Shown: positions 36,954-46,331, counted from the stretch's first letter. The stretch is 64,000 nucleotides of DNA from Flavobacterium aquariorum (GCF_003254745.1 NZ_QKXH01000009.1:108526-172525); one strand, 5' to 3'. A program made the numbers and translations. Notes: a model not told the origin generated them from the sequence alone.

Positions 36954-37691
36954 CTAAATACTTATCAGATAGCTTTCCTTGTATATTTTTTGGTAAACAT
37001 CTTTACTAAACATAAAAAGTTGCGAAGGCTTTTTGGAAACACCCACTTGCTTTTCGTCTAGCTCAATTAGATATTTTTTAGTTAGCAATTTCCTTCTAAA
37101 ATTTCGATTATCGATTTCAACGCCCAATATGCATTCATATACATCTTGTAACTCTTTAATAGTGAACTTATCAGGTAAAAGCTCAAAAATGATAGGCTGA
37201 TATAATGATTTAGCTTTCAAATCGGTATATGCTTCATTGATAATCGTTTTATGGTCAAATCCCAATTCAGGTAAATCATTTACAGGAAACCATTTTGGCT
37301 TATGTTGATTGTTTTCTATATCAACCTCATGTGTTTTTACTAAAAAATAATAAGCAATAGTGATAGTTCGCTCATTGAAATTTTCACTTTTTGCCCAAAT
37401 AACATCTTTCTCATTCATCAAACGGTTGGGATCCCCAAAAACCTTAAATTGCTTTTTGTACAAATTATCCAATCCCGTAAGTTCCCGTAAAACCCGCGTT
37501 GCCGTATCATCAATAGTCTCATTTTCCAGTGTATGATATCCGGTTAACACATAGTCATTGACTAAAACTTCATGATTTTCTTCGGATTCTAGATAACGAT
37601 CTAATAACAATACATTCAATGATTTTGTATTGGCATCAAATCCAAAAACCACGCAGTCTACAGATATGTTGGGGATTATTTTAGGCATCAT
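36954..37691 (-). CDS. NrtR-family transcriptional regulator (Nudix plus winged helix), sugar-type
   Basis: 245 residues: a Nudix-like ligand-sensing domain (1-140) and a C-terminal winged-helix DNA-binding domain (about 160-245; DKFTIKELQDVYECILGVEI and NFRRKLLTKKYLIEL). The Nudix box is degenerate (TATRVLRELTGLDNLY lacks the REEL-EE core), as in family members that sense but do not hydrolyse. In Bacteroidota, relatives regulate sugar genes such as arabinose catabolism. It is divergent from the porin-epimerase-kinase-permease operon at 38046, which it probably controls. Confidence 0.85.
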   Translation of the reverse strand: MMPKIIPNISVDCVVFGFDANTKSLNVLLLDRYLESEENHEVLVNDYVLTGYHTLENETIDDTATRVLRELTGLDNLYKKQFKVFGDPNRLMNEKDVIWAKSENFNERTITIAYYFLVKTHEVDIENNQHKPKWFPVNDLPELGFDHKTIINEAYTDLKAKSLYQPIIFELLPDKFTIKELQDVYECILGVEIDNRNFRRKLLTKKYLIELDEKQVGVSKKPSQLFMFSKDVYQKIYKESYLISI

Positions 37692-38045
37692 GAAGAGAAC
37701 TAGATATAATTAATAAACACTTTATAGAACAATTAACCCTTTTACTTAAACATTCATCAGTACAAAAGTAATGATTTATTTATCATTATAATTTTACTGT
37801 TAAATTGAAATATTTTACAATTAAACGTCATATAAACATTAACTACAAAACAAATAATTGTAAGTAATTTTATTATATTACTATTATTTAAGACTAATTT
37901 TTACTTATATTTCAGAATATTTAATCATTTTTTATTGTTATATTAAATTTATTTTTACATTTGAAAAATAAATAGTCATATTGACGTTTATTAATTATTC
38001 AAAAAATAATTCCAAAAATGAAATCTAATATTTAAAAAAAAGTGC
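37692..38045 (+). promoter_or_regulatory. Divergent regulatory region between the NrtR-type gene and the sugar operon
   Basis: 354 very AT-rich bases without a gene. ATTG (37934-37937) and TACATTTG (37956-37963), 18 bases apart, fit the Bacteroidota promoter pattern for the plus-strand operon. TTAAACGTCATAT (37821-37833) and ATATTGACGTTTATT (37978-37992) are inverted near-copies flanking the promoter and could be regulator sites; the second lies just downstream of the -7 box. Confidence 0.45.
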
Positions 38046-39428
38046 ATGAAAACCTCCCTTCTTTTGCTTCTCATTTTAACAACCTCAATATGTACTTATT
38101 CACAAGTCGTCATAACAAACACTAATTTTTCATTAGGAACAACTGGCCGTATGGGTGTAGGCTTGTCACCAAACGGAGAAGGAAATATGTGGAAACCACT
38201 AAACCTTTCCGGACAAGGTTCTTTAGGAGGCCGTATGGAGCAAACGGATTATGTAGATATTTTACCTGCAGTACATTTCACTCCAAAACTTATTGGAAAA
38301 GACAGTACCAATGTAACTTTTCAAATGCGTTTAGGAATGTATGCAGCCAACGGACAATTTGTTGGTAATGTAAGTTCCCGCTCCAATGGCGGACTAACCT
38401 TTATTCTTCCTGAAGCTTTTGTTGAAGCCAGAAATATCATGGGAAGCAGATGGTCTGCTTGGGTTGGTTCCCGCTTTCGTCGATATGATGACATTCACAT
38501 CAGTGATTATTTTTATTTTGATGACCATTCTGCTCAGGGATTTGGCGTTAGCTTCAAAAACACCGAATTAACAATGTTGATGCCTGCCTCAGCCGATTCT
38601 ACAAATGTTTATCCTTATAATTATGAAGTTACCGTTGCCGGCGCGACCAATCCCGCCATTCGTCAGCGTATGGTTTGGATAGGGGAGCACAGCATTAACT
38701 TGAAAAACAATAGTGTTTTGAAACTTTTGGGTGAATTCCATTATGTTTCAGCCAATTCCAAAAGTGCTTCTAAAGTATATCCTGCCGATAACGGATGGGT
38801 GATTGGAGCGAAATACAACAATTCATTCAAAACTAAATTAACTGGTTCGTTCAATCAGTTTTCGGTTCGTTATGGAGCAGGAATTGCTAACGGTGGTGAC
38901 AATGGAAACACTTTTACTTGGGCTACTTATGGAGCACCAGATACAGAAGGAAAATATACCAACGCGTATTCCTTTACAACAGTAGAACATTTTCTATTAA
39001 ATCTTACTCCAAAATTCAGCCTCAATGGATATGGTGTTTTTACCAAAAGTAAAGGAGGTTCATCAAGTACAAACACCGATGAATATTTAAACGGAAATCA
39101 ATTGTACAACCAGAAAACTGATTTTGTGGTAGGATTTAGAAGCTTCTTTTATGTGACCAAGTGGCTGCATTTGATTGAAGAAGTACATTATGCTGTTCGA
39201 AAAGACGGTGATAACCCAGAAGCCAAAATGTGGAAATTTTCATTTGCACCAACAATTGTTCCCTTAGGCAAAAAAGATCCTTGGAGTCGTCCGCATATTC
39301 GCTTGGTTTGTACGCTTGCTCACTACAACGATTACGCTCGCGACCACAATTATTCGCCTTATTTACAAGTGAATCAAAAGAGCTGGGGAACATATGTAGG
39401 AGTTAAAACAGAATGGTGGTTGTTTTAA
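38046..39428 (+). CDS. LamB-like carbohydrate porin
   Basis: 460-residue outer-membrane beta-barrel protein with a signal peptide (MKTSLLLLLILTTSICTYSQ) and a C-terminal phenylalanine (TEWWLF). The N-terminal GRMGVGLSPNGEG, the glycine- and aromatic-rich strands, and the end segment DPWSRPHIRLVCTLAHYNDY resemble the maltoporin family. It would let sugars cross the outer membrane. First gene of the operon with epimerase-like, kinase and permease genes. Use of a porin rather than SusCD suggests small-sugar uptake. Confidence 0.75.
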   Translation: MKTSLLLLLILTTSICTYSQVVITNTNFSLGTTGRMGVGLSPNGEGNMWKPLNLSGQGSLGGRMEQTDYVDILPAVHFTPKLIGKDSTNVTFQMRLGMYAANGQFVGNVSSRSNGGLTFILPEAFVEARNIMGSRWSAWVGSRFRRYDDIHISDYFYFDDHSAQGFGVSFKNTELTMLMPASADSTNVYPYNYEVTVAGATNPAIRQRMVWIGEHSINLKNNSVLKLLGEFHYVSANSKSASKVYPADNGWVIGAKYNNSFKTKLTGSFNQFSVRYGAGIANGGDNGNTFTWATYGAPDTEGKYTNAYSFTTVEHFLLNLTPKFSLNGYGVFTKSKGGSSSTNTDEYLNGNQLYNQKTDFVVGFRSFFYVTKWLHLIEEVHYAVRKDGDNPEAKMWKFSFAPTIVPLGKKDPWSRPHIRLVCTLAHYNDYARDHNYSPYLQVNQKSWGTYVGVKTEWWLF

Positions 39429-39477
39429 AAAGAATAACTTTTCCCTTCAATAATAACTAATTTAAAACTAAATAATT

Positions 39478-40353
39478 ATGCCAATTTTTGGAACAACAAT
39501 TTTATCTTTTATTCCTAACTGGAGTACGGAAGGCGGACGTTATGCTATAGAAAAAACTGCTGAATATGGTTTTGATATGCTTGAAATTATTTTACCCGCT
39601 TCATTGGATTTTAATCCAAAAAAAACAAAAAAACAACTTGATAAAAATGGCATTCTAGGACGCTGTACCTTGAACTTGCCAACAGATTGTCATATCCCTT
39701 TTCATCCTGAACAAGCAATAACTATCATTAAATCAGCTCTTGACAAGGTAGCCGAAATGGATGGCGATTTTTTAGGAGGAGTATTGCATTCCGCTATTGG
39801 AACATTTACAGGAAATCCTTGCACGCCAGACGAAAAAGTAATTCTGCTGCAAGTTTTTGAGGATGTCGCCCATTATGCCAAACAACGCAATGTTACAATT
39901 GCTCCAGAGCCTATCAATCGCTACGAAAGCTACGTATTTACGTCTGCAGACGAAGTTTTGGATATGATTGAACATCTTGACCAGCCCAATATAGGACTCC
40001 ACCTTGATACATTTCATATGAATATCGAAGAAAGAAATTTTTACGATCCTATTATTCGTGCCGGGAATCATCTAAAACATGTCCACATCACCGAAAGCGA
40101 CCGGGGAATGACAGGCGAAGGAAATGTACATTGGGATGATTTCTTCAAAGCATTGGCAACTATTAACTATCAAGGACCATTGGTGCTTGAAAATTTTTCA
40201 TCACAGATTTCAGCATTAGTTGGCCCAACTTCGTTATGGAGACCTTCCAAATACAACTCAGAAGATCTAGCCAAAGGAAGTCTTTTATTCATGAAAGAAA
40301 TGGTGGACAAATGGTATAACAAATCATTAAGCCGAATTAAAGTAACTATCTAA
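39478..40353 (+). CDS. D-tagatose/D-psicose 3-epimerase-like sugar epimerase
   Basis: 291-residue TIM-barrel protein without a signal peptide. Motifs shared with ketohexose 3-epimerases are IAPEPINRYESYV, IGLHLDTFHMNIEERNFYDP, HLKHVHITESDRGM and VLENFS, with GEGNVHWDDF in between; these supply the manganese ligands (Glu, Asp, His, Glu). It would interconvert ketohexoses at C3, for example psicose and fructose or tagatose and sorbose. The next gene encodes a fructokinase-like enzyme, which fits phosphorylation of the product. Substrate assignment is inferred. Confidence 0.82.
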   Translation: MPIFGTTILSFIPNWSTEGGRYAIEKTAEYGFDMLEIILPASLDFNPKKTKKQLDKNGILGRCTLNLPTDCHIPFHPEQAITIIKSALDKVAEMDGDFLGGVLHSAIGTFTGNPCTPDEKVILLQVFEDVAHYAKQRNVTIAPEPINRYESYVFTSADEVLDMIEHLDQPNIGLHLDTFHMNIEERNFYDPIIRAGNHLKHVHITESDRGMTGEGNVHWDDFFKALATINYQGPLVLENFSSQISALVGPTSLWRPSKYNSEDLAKGSLLFMKEMVDKWYNKSLSRIKVTI

Positions 40354-40384
40354 AAATATTGTTTTACACATAAAATTTAAAAAA

Positions 40385-41326
40385 ATGGAAAAGAAATTAA
40401 AAGGTGTCAGTTTTGGAGAAATTCTTTTTGATGTTTTCTTGGAACACAAAAAAATTGGGGGAGCGCCACTAAATGTAGCATCACGATTAAGTTCATTAGG
40501 AGCAGATATTGCTATGATCAGCGGTGTGGGAAATGATGAAAGCGGAAAAATACTAATTGATTATTTGAAAGACAAAGGAATAAACACAGAGTCGGTACAA
40601 ATTAATGATACATATCCAACAGGAATTGTAAATGTGATTTTGAATGAAAAAGGAAATGCTTCTTACGACATTAATTATCCAGCTGCCTGGGATAAAATTG
40701 AAACCTCCGCCAAGAATTTAGCAATCGTTAAAGACGCCGATTTCTTTGTTTACGGAAGCTTATCTTCTAGAGATTCTGTTTCCAGAGACACACTAAAAGA
40801 ACTTTTGGCGGTAGCAAAATATAAAATATTTGATGTGAATTTAAGAAATCCCCATTACACCAAAACAAACGTTTTGGATTTATTGAATGAGGCTGATTTC
40901 TTGAAGTTTAACGATGATGAATTAAATGAAATTTGCGAGGATTTGAATTCAAATAAAAAGTCTTTAGAGCAAAATATTAAATTCATTGCAGAGAAAACAA
41001 ACACTAATACCGTCTGTGTTACTTTGGGTTCGCATGGAGCAGTATTGTATTATAAAAATAAATTTTATCACAATTCAGGTTTCAAAGTAAATGTTGTGGA
41101 TACCGTAGGCTCTGGAGATTCTTTTTTGGCATCCCTAATCATCATGCTCCTTAACGAAAAAGACCCACAATATGCTATTAATTTCGCCAGTGCAATTGGA
41201 TCTATTGTTGCTCAAAGTGAAGGCGCAAACCCTGTAATTTCGCAATCTGAAATAGAGGAATTTTTATGCGGATTTGAACAAACCGATTCTGTTTTTGAAG
41301 AATCAAATATATTTTCAATTAACTAA
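40385..41326 (+). CDS. PfkB family sugar kinase, fructokinase-like
   Basis: 313-residue ribokinase-fold kinase. The N-terminal motif is KIGGAPLNVASRLSSLGA near residue 25 and the C-terminal catalytic motif is VDTVGSGDSFLASLI near 240, with the base aspartate in GSGD. FGEILFDVF and NLRNPHYTK are typical of bacterial fructokinases. It probably phosphorylates the ketohexose produced by the upstream epimerase. 31 bases after the epimerase gene and 12 before the permease. Confidence 0.87.
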   Translation: MEKKLKGVSFGEILFDVFLEHKKIGGAPLNVASRLSSLGADIAMISGVGNDESGKILIDYLKDKGINTESVQINDTYPTGIVNVILNEKGNASYDINYPAAWDKIETSAKNLAIVKDADFFVYGSLSSRDSVSRDTLKELLAVAKYKIFDVNLRNPHYTKTNVLDLLNEADFLKFNDDELNEICEDLNSNKKSLEQNIKFIAEKTNTNTVCVTLGSHGAVLYYKNKFYHNSGFKVNVVDTVGSGDSFLASLIIMLLNEKDPQYAINFASAIGSIVAQSEGANPVISQSEIEEFLCGFEQTDSVFEESNIFSIN

Positions 41327-41338
41327 ACAAACAAAACA

Positions 41339-42712
41339 ATGAACCTATCCAAAAAAATCCCTGTAGTTAGTAAAGAATTTGTTTTTCAATTTATAATAAT
41401 AACCATATTATTTGCCCTTTGGGGAATTGCAAATGATTTAACAACACCAATGGTTTCTACTTTCAAGAAAGTGATGCCGGAACTTTCTAATACGCAAGCA
41501 TCTTTGGTGCAATTTGCTTTTTATTTCGGGTATTTCTTCATGGCTTTGCCAGCAGCTTTATTCGTTAGAAAATTCAGTTATAAATCTGGAATAATACTTG
41601 GCCTGATATTGTATGCTACAGGTGCTTTTTTATTCTATCCAGCAGCGCATTATCAAAGTTATACATTCTTTCTGGTATCGCTTTGGGTAATTACTTGTGG
41701 CTTGGCTTTTTTGGAAACCACTTCAAATCCATTGATTTTATTCTTGGGGAATAAAGAAACAGCCACACAACGTTTGAATTTAGCCCAGGCATTTAACCCA
41801 ATCGGAGCAATCACCGGATTGGTAATGGCTCAATTCTTGGTCATCAAAGAAATTAAATCAGATGATTATACACCTGCTGCTTTCAAAGCTTTAAGTTCAA
41901 ATGAGTTGGCCGCTATTCGTGAAAATGATTTGGGGGTTATCAGTATTCCATATATTGGATTGGGTGTTTTTGTATTAATAATCCTAGTTGTTATTATTCT
42001 AACCAAAATGCCAAAAACTGCACACGAAGACAAAATGTCAATATCAGAATCATTCAAAAAGTTATTTGCTAATAAAAATTACAAAAATGGTGTTGTAGCG
42101 CAAGCATTTTATGTAGGTGCACAAATTATGTGCTGGACATTTATTTTTCAATACGTGGACAACATCAATAAGACTTTCGGATTGGAATTAACAGCTACAT
42201 ATTACAACATAACAGCTATGATTTTATTTTTAATCGGACGATGGATTGGAACTGGATTAATGAAAAGCATAAATCCTTCCAAAATATTAATGGTTTTTGG
42301 TATTTGCGGAGTATTATGTGCTATGGGAGCAATTCTATTACAAGGGATGGCTGGTTTAATTTCTTTGGTTTGCATTTCTATTTTTATGTCCATTATGTTT
42401 CCAACCATTTACGGAATTGCATTAAAAGACATGGGTGACGAAGCAAAAATTGGTTCTGCCGGTTTGGTAATGGCTATTGTTGGCGGTGCATTAATGCCTG
42501 TTATGCAAGGAAGCATTTTAGATTGGGGTGGCTCAGGATTTTCAGATGTTAGGATTTTAGGATTTATACCAGAGGTAAATTTTTCATTTATTTTGCCATT
42601 AATCTGTTTGTCTGTTGTAGCGTATTATGGCTATAGCACTTATAAATCATCCAAAAAAGTTACAAGAATCAATGAATTTGAAAGTATTGACATTGCAAAC
42701 TCTGTAATTTAA
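41339..42712 (+). CDS. FHS-family (L-fucose permease-like) sugar MFS transporter
   Basis: 457-residue twelve-segment major facilitator of the fucose/galactose/hexose subfamily. Motifs: FALWGIANDLTTPMVSTFKK, QFAFYFGYFFMALPAALFVR, FLETTSNPLILFLGNKETAT and RLNLAQAFNPIGAITG. It moves a sugar with protons across the inner membrane; the operon suggests fructose or a related ketohexose. Last gene of the operon. Confidence 0.9.
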   Translation: MNLSKKIPVVSKEFVFQFIIITILFALWGIANDLTTPMVSTFKKVMPELSNTQASLVQFAFYFGYFFMALPAALFVRKFSYKSGIILGLILYATGAFLFYPAAHYQSYTFFLVSLWVITCGLAFLETTSNPLILFLGNKETATQRLNLAQAFNPIGAITGLVMAQFLVIKEIKSDDYTPAAFKALSSNELAAIRENDLGVISIPYIGLGVFVLIILVVIILTKMPKTAHEDKMSISESFKKLFANKNYKNGVVAQAFYVGAQIMCWTFIFQYVDNINKTFGLELTATYYNITAMILFLIGRWIGTGLMKSINPSKILMVFGICGVLCAMGAILLQGMAGLISLVCISIFMSIMFPTIYGIALKDMGDEAKIGSAGLVMAIVGGALMPVMQGSILDWGGSGFSDVRILGFIPEVNFSFILPLICLSVVAYYGYSTYKSSKKVTRINEFESIDIANSVI

Positions 42713-42752
42713 TTGTTTATGATTAAGCATTAAAAAGAATAATTATTATTTC

Positions 42753-42794
42753 ATACCGTAACAAGCAGTAAGACTTTATTGTTCGTTACGGTAT
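42753..42794 (+). terminator. Possible terminator hairpin after the sugar operon
   Basis: ATACCGTAAC (42753-42762) pairs with GTTACGGTAT (42785-42794) across a 22-base loop. A T-tract is lacking, so this may instead be a regulatory hairpin. The rest of 42713-42984 is AT-rich and shows nothing else. Confidence 0.4.
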
Positions 42795-42852
42795 ATTAAA
42801 AATTAGCATTAAAACTCAATTTCAAATTAATTATTCAATATGCATTTTTGAA

Positions 42853-42884
<32 letters not shown>

Positions 42885-42984
42885 TAAAAACACCAAATCC
42901 TTAGTATTCTACCATATTTATAACTTCACAAAAAAACATCCATCTACCTATTCTGTGACTAGTATAAAAAACTTAGCGCAAAAA

Positions 42985-43014
42985 AAATCATCGCCATTAT
43001 TTTGGCGATGATTT
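42985..43014 (-). terminator. Terminator of the DUF2911 gene
   Basis: AAATCATCGCCA (42985-42996) pairs with TGGCGATGATTT (43003-43014) with a 6-base loop; on the minus strand it is followed by TTTTT. Confidence 0.8.
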
Positions 43015-43021
43015 ATAAAAA

Positions 43022-43192
43022 TTATGTCAACAATTATTTTACGCTAAAACCAATAATCCATTTATCCCAAACTAATTCTACATCAGTTGCATTTATAATT
43101 CTACCTATTCGGATTTATGTCAACAATTATTTTACGCTGAAACCAATAATCCATTTATCCCAAACTAATTCTACATCAGTTGCATTTATAAT
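43022..43192. repeat. Direct duplication of the DUF2911 gene 3' end
   Basis: A 78-base segment at 43115-43192, covering the last codons of the DUF2911 gene and its stop, is repeated at 43022-43099 with one mismatch, 93 bases apart. The outer copy lies between the gene and its terminator and is noncoding. Confidence 0.92.
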
Positions 43193-43633
43193 ATATGTTA
43201 ATTTTTCTGTAGATGAATCAGCCATTTGAGGTTTTACTTTTACACGAAGTTGATCGAGTTTATCGTTGTATTTATATGCGCCCCATTGTTTAGCTTCTTT
43301 ATTAAAAATAATGACACTTTCGCTTTGATTAGGAATTATAAAAAAGGCATACTTTCCCGCCGGTAATCTTAAACCTTCAATGGTTATATCTTTATCTGTT
43401 TCAAAAGTTGTAGCTTCATTAGCTCCAGCACGCCAAACTTCATTAAAAGGAACCAATTCTCCCCAAATTTTTCGTCCTCTTACCGAAGGGCTTCCATAAT
43501 TAATTTGAATTGTAGCTCCATTTATCATTCCAGTCGCTTTTTCTGGCGGACTCTTTGGTTTCTCTTGGGCATTTGCAAATGAAATCGCAAAAAACGAGAA
43601 CAATACTAGTAATGAGATGTTTAAAATTTTCAT
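43127..43633 (-). CDS. DUF2911 family secreted protein
   Basis: 168 residues with a signal peptide (MKILNISLLVLFSFFAISFA). The conserved DUF2911 segments are visible: INYGSPSVRGRKIWGELVPF, EVWRAGANEATTFETDKDIT and LPAGKYAFFIIPNQ. Function unknown; common in Bacteroidota. Its last 26 codons are part of the duplicated DNA described separately, but the reading frame is intact. Confidence 0.88.
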   Translation of the reverse strand: MKILNISLLVLFSFFAISFANAQEKPKSPPEKATGMINGATIQINYGSPSVRGRKIWGELVPFNEVWRAGANEATTFETDKDITIEGLRLPAGKYAFFIIPNQSESVIIFNKEAKQWGAYKYNDKLDQLRVKVKPQMADSSTEKLTYIINATDVELVWDKWIIGFSVK

Positions 43634-43806
43634 AGTTTATTTATTTATTTAGCATTAAAATTAAATAATTGTATTCAATATCATTCTAACACATAGTATT
43701 TTATGAAAAATTTAACTATACCATAATTTATCAAAATTAGTTTTTATAGCCTTACTTTTGATGTCTATTTTTATTATTTTTACAAGCATTACTTTACAAC
43801 AAGACT

Positions 43807-45723
43807 ATGAATACAATTGCGGAAAATATCGCTGACTTTTTGAAAGAATACCCTCCATTCGACAACTTGACTTTTCAAGAACTATCAGCCATTGCTACAA
43901 GTATTCGGGTTTTGAATCTGGAAAAAAATGAAACTTTATTCCAAATAAATGACAAACTGCATGATTGTTTCTATGTTGTTGCCTCTGGTGTAATTCATTT
44001 ATCCGTTATCGCTGATGCCGAAGAAACTTTATTGAATAAGTGTCATGCAGGTGATATCTTGGGTTTAAGACCCTTTTTTGCTAAAAATAATTACATGATG
44101 ACGGCCAAAGCCCGTGAAGAAAGTATTATTTATGCTATACCAATTGTCACTTTTAGACCTTTTGTAGCCAATAATCCAGATGTATTGAATTTTCTTTTAG
44201 AAAGTTTCGCTACTAATACTTGGAATCCAAAAGAAAAAGAAAATTTAAGAGGCAAATTGGCCAATGATAATGTCTTTTATATTGACCAAAAGTCTGAAAT
44301 GCAATATTTTCAGTCATTGACCTATAATAGATTACCGCTTACCGCAACTATTAATGACATTGCAAAAGATGTTGCCCTGCGAATGACCGAAAACAGTTCT
44401 ACCAGTGTCGTTATTTGTGACAATCAATTACCCATTGGAATAGTTACCCATACGGATATGTGTTCCAAAATTGCAACAGGACAGTTTCCTCTAACCGTTA
44501 CCATGAAAGCAATCATGTCTGCTCCTGTTGTAACTGTAGTAGAAAATGTCTCTTTGGCAGAAGCACAACTTTTGATGTTAAAAAACAATGTAACCCATTT
44601 GTGTGTGACTTCGGACGGAACAGATAAATCCACTGTGAAAGGAGTAATTTCTGAACATGACCTAATTATCGCCCAAGCCAATAATCCAGGTGTTTTAATC
44701 AAGGAAATCAAAAGATCATCCAATGCCAAGGATCTAAAACATTTAAGAGAAAGATTGACTGAATTAATTCAGAATTCAATTCATAAAAATATACCACTTT
44801 CTAACATAAACAATATAGCCAGCGAAATAAACTCAGCTATATTAAAACGTGCTGTAGAATTATCTATTCTAGATTTAGGATCCCCTCCTGCACGATTCGC
44901 ATGGTTAAGTATTGGAAGTCAAGGGAGAAAAGAGCAATTATTACTAACCGATCAGGACAGTTTATTGATATTTGAAGACGTGATGCCTGATAAATATAGA
45001 GACGTAAGAGATTATTTCTTAAAATTAGGAAAAAAAGCTACTGCAATACTTGAAAAAGTTGGCTACGAATTATGTCCAAATGGTCATATGGCAAGCAATA
45101 TGCTTTGGTGTAAATCACTGACAGACTGGACTAAACAATATGACAGTTGGATGAATACTCCAGGTGAAAACAGCAATGACCTTAGTAGTATTTTCTTTGA
45201 TTTGGAACTCGTTTTTGGAGAAAAAAAGATATTTGAGGCCATAGAAAATGTCATCTTGAAAGACTTGGATCACAATACATTATTTTTTGACTTCCTAGGC
45301 AACGACGCATTAAGAAAAAATTCCCCACTCACCTTTTTTAAGAAATTTGTGCTGGAAGAAGACGAACCCAACAAAGATAAATTTGACATAAAAACAAGAG
45401 CTCTGATGCCTTTAATTGACGGAGCCAGATTATTTGCCTTGCATTTCAACATCAAAGGATTAAATAATACCTACCAGCGTTTCAAACAATTAGCAATTAT
45501 TGACGCCAAAAATTCAGATATTTACTTAAATTGCGCTGAAGCATTTTTGACTTTATCAAAATTTAGAGTAAGTGAAGGTTTGAAAAATGAAAATTCAGGA
45601 CAATATATAAACCTAAGTGAACTAACAAAATTAGACAAAGAAAAACTAAAGAACGCCTTAGCCCCAATGAAAGAACTGGAAGAATTAATTAAAAGTAATT
45701 TCAAACTAACACAATTTTCATAA
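43807..45723 (+). CDS. cNMP-binding / CBS / DUF294 nucleotidyltransferase-like protein
   Basis: 638-residue soluble signalling-type protein. Domains in order: cyclic-nucleotide-binding-like (about 10-140; NETLFQINDKLHDCFYVVAS), two CBS domains (about 160-295; IGIVTHTDMCSKIA and KGVISEHDLIIAQ), then a DUF294 nucleotidyltransferase-like domain (about 370-470; SIGSQGRKEQLLLTDQDSLL, with the G-S...D-x-D active-site pattern) and its C-terminal helical domain. It probably senses adenine nucleotides and modifies an unknown target. The exonuclease gene follows after 2 bases, a pairing seen in other bacteria. Confidence 0.88.
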   Translation: MNTIAENIADFLKEYPPFDNLTFQELSAIATSIRVLNLEKNETLFQINDKLHDCFYVVASGVIHLSVIADAEETLLNKCHAGDILGLRPFFAKNNYMMTAKAREESIIYAIPIVTFRPFVANNPDVLNFLLESFATNTWNPKEKENLRGKLANDNVFYIDQKSEMQYFQSLTYNRLPLTATINDIAKDVALRMTENSSTSVVICDNQLPIGIVTHTDMCSKIATGQFPLTVTMKAIMSAPVVTVVENVSLAEAQLLMLKNNVTHLCVTSDGTDKSTVKGVISEHDLIIAQANNPGVLIKEIKRSSNAKDLKHLRERLTELIQNSIHKNIPLSNINNIASEINSAILKRAVELSILDLGSPPARFAWLSIGSQGRKEQLLLTDQDSLLIFEDVMPDKYRDVRDYFLKLGKKATAILEKVGYELCPNGHMASNMLWCKSLTDWTKQYDSWMNTPGENSNDLSSIFFDLELVFGEKKIFEAIENVILKDLDHNTLFFDFLGNDALRKNSPLTFFKKFVLEEDEPNKDKFDIKTRALMPLIDGARLFALHFNIKGLNNTYQRFKQLAIIDAKNSDIYLNCAEAFLTLSKFRVSEGLKNENSGQYINLSELTKLDKEKLKNALAPMKELEELIKSNFKLTQFS

Positions 45724-45725
45724 TA

Positions 45726-46322
45726 ATGCTAGATTGGCTAAAAAACATAAACAAAGAATACCCTGATTTTTGGAAAACTTATCTTGCTAAGTTTGAGCAT
45801 AAATCAAAACGATATGTTGTATTTTCTACTGAAACTTCTGGACTGAATCCTGATAAGGATGTTATTTTGTCCATCGGTTCCTTTGCCATAGTAAACAACA
45901 AAATTCATATAGGTGATAGCTTTGAGTCTATTTTACTGCAATATAAATATTTTCATGATAATGGTTTATCAAATGAATTTATACTGGAAAGTAAAATGAA
46001 AAAACTGAGCGAACCAGAGGCGATTCATGCTTTCATCGATTATATTGGAAATGCCGTTTTAATTGGACATCATGTGGATTTTGATGTCGATATGATTAAT
46101 AGTGCTTTAATGAGGCTAGATTGTGGTAGACTAAAAAATGAAGCTTTAGACATTGATGTAATGTATCGTAAACTGATAGATGTTAACGATAAACAGTTTT
46201 CACTTGATGAATTATCAGAAATTTTTAAATTACCGAAAAGCTACCGAAAATCTCCTTCCGAAGAGGCTTACACTATCGCATTGCTGTTTTTAAAATTAAA
46301 GAACAGATTAGGAATCAAATAA
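45726..46322 (+). CDS. 3'-5' exonuclease (DNA polymerase III epsilon-like, DEDD)
   Basis: 198-residue RNase T/epsilon-type exonuclease. ExoI is altered: VVFSTETSGLNPDKDVILSI has S-T-E-T where D-x-E-T is usual, so the first metal-binding aspartate appears replaced. ExoII is VLIGHHVDFDVDMINSAL; ExoIII, EEAYTIALLFLKL, has Y rather than H before the second aspartate position, and a D is absent. The enzyme may therefore be impaired or serve as a binding module. It is translated directly after the CBS/DUF294 gene and convergent with the PPTase gene 9 bases away. Confidence 0.82.
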   Translation: MLDWLKNINKEYPDFWKTYLAKFEHKSKRYVVFSTETSGLNPDKDVILSIGSFAIVNNKIHIGDSFESILLQYKYFHDNGLSNEFILESKMKKLSEPEAIHAFIDYIGNAVLIGHHVDFDVDMINSALMRLDCGRLKNEALDIDVMYRKLIDVNDKQFSLDELSEIFKLPKSYRKSPSEEAYTIALLFLKLKNRLGIK

Positions 46323-46331
46323 ATTTTCAAG

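Noticed and set aside
43002..43229. A 75-codon plus-strand frame with an internal repeated peptide.
   Set aside because: The peptide repetition comes from the DNA duplication at the end of the DUF2911 gene and it runs antisense to that gene.
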